Below, one piece after another: positions 38,040 to 38,867 of a stretch of 38,867 nt of DNA. Position numbers and translations under genes: made by a program. The stretch spans positions 1 to 38,867 of the forward strand of contig USQY01000010.1 of NCBI GenBank assembly GCA_900557045.1, given 5' to 3'. The notes under the pieces are model-generated. The model saw nothing but the letters and a program-made list of their open reading frames with translations. It ran no database searches and was not told the origin of the DNA. Source of the stretch: an uncultured Clostridium sp. GTDB taxonomy: Bacteria; Bacillota; Clostridia; TANB77; CAG-508. Position 1 is the first letter of the stretch. Each line of letters opens with the position of its first letter.

Positions 38040-38222
38040 TTATACTATACTTATTTTTATATGATTGTTATTTCTGAAATATAAAATATAATCATCATTA
38101 TCATAAAGATAATATTTTATTATTTTATTACGTTGTAAATCATTAAACTGTTCTTTAGATAATTTATAATTATTATCAATCAAAAACAAAAAATCTTTTA
38201 AACTTATATTTGAAAAATCCAT
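38040..38222 (-). CDS. small hypothetical protein (60 aa)
   Basis: From ATG 38222 after AAGGAG. The sequence MDFSNISLKDFLFLIDNNYK, then KIIKYYLYDNDDYILYFRNN, is a helix-strand small protein rich in Asn, Tyr and Asp. Divergent from the 38323 gene across a 100 bp AT-rich promoter region. Function unknown. Confidence 0.6.
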   Translation of the reverse strand: MDFSNISLKDFLFLIDNNYKLSKEQFNDLQRNKIIKYYLYDNDDYILYFRNNNHIKISIV

Positions 38223-38260
38223 ACAATCAACTCCTTATTTAATATATTGTGTAATTAATA

Positions 38261-38289
38261 TTGAAAGATAATAAACAAGATAATAAGAT
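38261..38289 (+). promoter_or_regulatory. possible sigma70-type promoter for the 38323-38775 gene
   Basis: TTGAAA (38261-38266), 17 bp, TAAGAT (38284-38289) on the plus strand, then a leader of about 26 nt to the ribosome site. In such AT-rich DNA a match of this quality can arise by chance. Confidence 0.4.
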
Positions 38290-38322
38290 AAAAAAATATA
38301 AACAAGAAAGGATTGATAACAT

Positions 38323-38775
38323 ATGTTATTCGGTAAAGATGGAGAAATAATAGATAACTTTGAAAATGAAAATGAAGCGAGTTCAATGGTAATAGAATGT
38401 GCATTGATGGATACATTTTCTAATGAAGAAATAAATGATTTATTAGAGAATAATATGTATGATTTAGATAAAGCATGTAATGAAGGTGTACTTTGTGAAA
38501 GAACTATAGTTAGATTAGATAAACATGCTAAAAAAACTAAAGCAGAAAAAATGGCTGAATTCCAAATAGCTAAGGAAAAAAATGATAGAGATTTTAAAAA
38601 ATTACTAACAATATGGAAATTAGAAAGATTCTTAGAAGAAAAAATCCATAAAAGATATGGAGCTCAAGCTAAGACTTTAGCTAAAAAGAAATTAAAAGAA
38701 GCTAAAAATACTAAATCAAAAGCAGTTAAGAAAGCTTCAGAAAAAGTTCATAATTTATTAAATAATAATAAATAA
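38323..38775 (+). CDS. hypothetical protein with basic histone-like tail
   Basis: 150 aa from ATG 38323 after GAAAGGA. Acidic helical first half (GEIIDNFENENEASSMVIEC, then FSNEEINDLLENNMYDLDKA), then a long basic helix (KKTKAEKMAEFQIAKEKNDR) and a C-terminal tail of AKKKLKEAKNTKSKAVKKAS type, similar in composition to H1/HU-like tails. It is one of the few rightward genes and has its own hairpin terminator. Possibly a packaged DNA-associated or scaffold protein, by composition only. Confidence 0.7.
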   Translation: MLFGKDGEIIDNFENENEASSMVIECALMDTFSNEEINDLLENNMYDLDKACNEGVLCERTIVRLDKHAKKTKAEKMAEFQIAKEKNDRDFKKLLTIWKLERFLEEKIHKRYGAQAKTLAKKKLKEAKNTKSKAVKKASEKVHNLLNNNK

Positions 38776-38780
38776 AAAAA

Positions 38781-38816
38781 TATAAAAGAGATATGATTTT
38801 TCATATCTCTTTTATA
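38781..38816 (+). terminator. terminator after the 38323-38775 gene
   Basis: TATAAAAGAGATATGA/TCATATCTCTTTTATA with loop TTTT, 5 nt after the stop codon, followed by ATAACATTTTTT. Confidence 0.85.
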
Positions 38817-38867
38817 ATAACATTTTTTACAATTAACGAATACATTAACTTATTGATTTGTAACTTG

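Noticed and set aside
1..38867. Alternative genetic code (TGA or TAG reassigned).
   Set aside because: Tryptophan is encoded by TGG throughout, and genes end normally at TAA, TAG and TGA at operon-like boundaries.
1..38867. tRNA genes.
   Set aside because: I looked for cloverleaf-like GC-rich stretches with GGTTCGAATC-type T arms and found none; short degenerate tRNAs could be missed by eye.

Overview
The window looks like a stretch of a large (jumbo-type), very AT-rich tailed-phage genome. The base composition, GGAGG-type ribosome binding sites and Clostridia/Firmicutes-like codon use suggest a low-GC Gram-positive host, but the host is an inference. Phage identity rests on a gp25-like baseplate protein followed by gp26/gp51-like genes, an RNA polymerase beta-prime N-terminal fragment with the DxDGD catalytic loop, a DnaG-type primase, a family B DNA polymerase C-terminal half, a phage-type GroEL homologue, a PC4/YdbC-like protein, a nucleoside deoxyribosyltransferase-like protein and a probable Acb2/Tad1-type cyclic-nucleotide sponge. 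I saw no tRNA, rRNA, IS element or CRISPR array.

Layout. Positions 1-417 hold four copies of a roughly 112-127 bp structured repeat, apparently transcribed leftward from a promoter at 490-522. Positions 523-6496 are leftward genes: phosphoesterase, PC4-like, membrane SH3 protein, and a zinc-finger protein with a PD-(D/E)XK-like core. Positions 6619-10877 are the main rightward block: gp25-like, gp26-like, gp51-like, a small gene, and RNAP beta-prime N-terminal half. From 10953 to 38222 nearly everything is leftward: structural-looking unknowns, primase, a cassette of three paralogous proteins and three hairpin-array RNAs (17831-22811), groEL, many small accessory genes including the Acb2/Tad1-like one, a DNA polymerase C-terminal half interrupted by two compensating frame changes, and short operons of unknowns. 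The last gene, 38323-38775, is rightward.

The most unusual content is the 17.8-22.8 kb cassette. Three related proteins of about 345-364 aa share an ADHxQ motif in an OB-fold-like N-terminal region and a GWxxVRNRxxNxK motif at the C-terminus. Interleaved with them are three RNAs built from repeated hairpins. The first two RNAs share one conserved scaffold (same opening block, linker lengths and supporting stems) but carry different hairpin sequences: four copies of one loop in one RNA and four copies of another loop in the other. The third is two copies of a 206 bp composite with eight hairpins sharing the loop CNCAACAAT. Two arrays are separated from the following gene's ribosome binding site by a rho-independent terminator, as in RNA-protein systems such as type III toxin-antitoxin loci. 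Base-pair covariation favours transcription in the same leftward direction as the genes.

Regulation. At least eight leftward operons are preceded by one promoter-like sequence, written on the minus strand as TGTAA, 18-19 nt, then TATATTATA, usually with TTTCAATTA just before the second box. The fixed geometry suggests one dedicated polymerase or sigma factor. Strong symmetrical hairpins end most transcription units.
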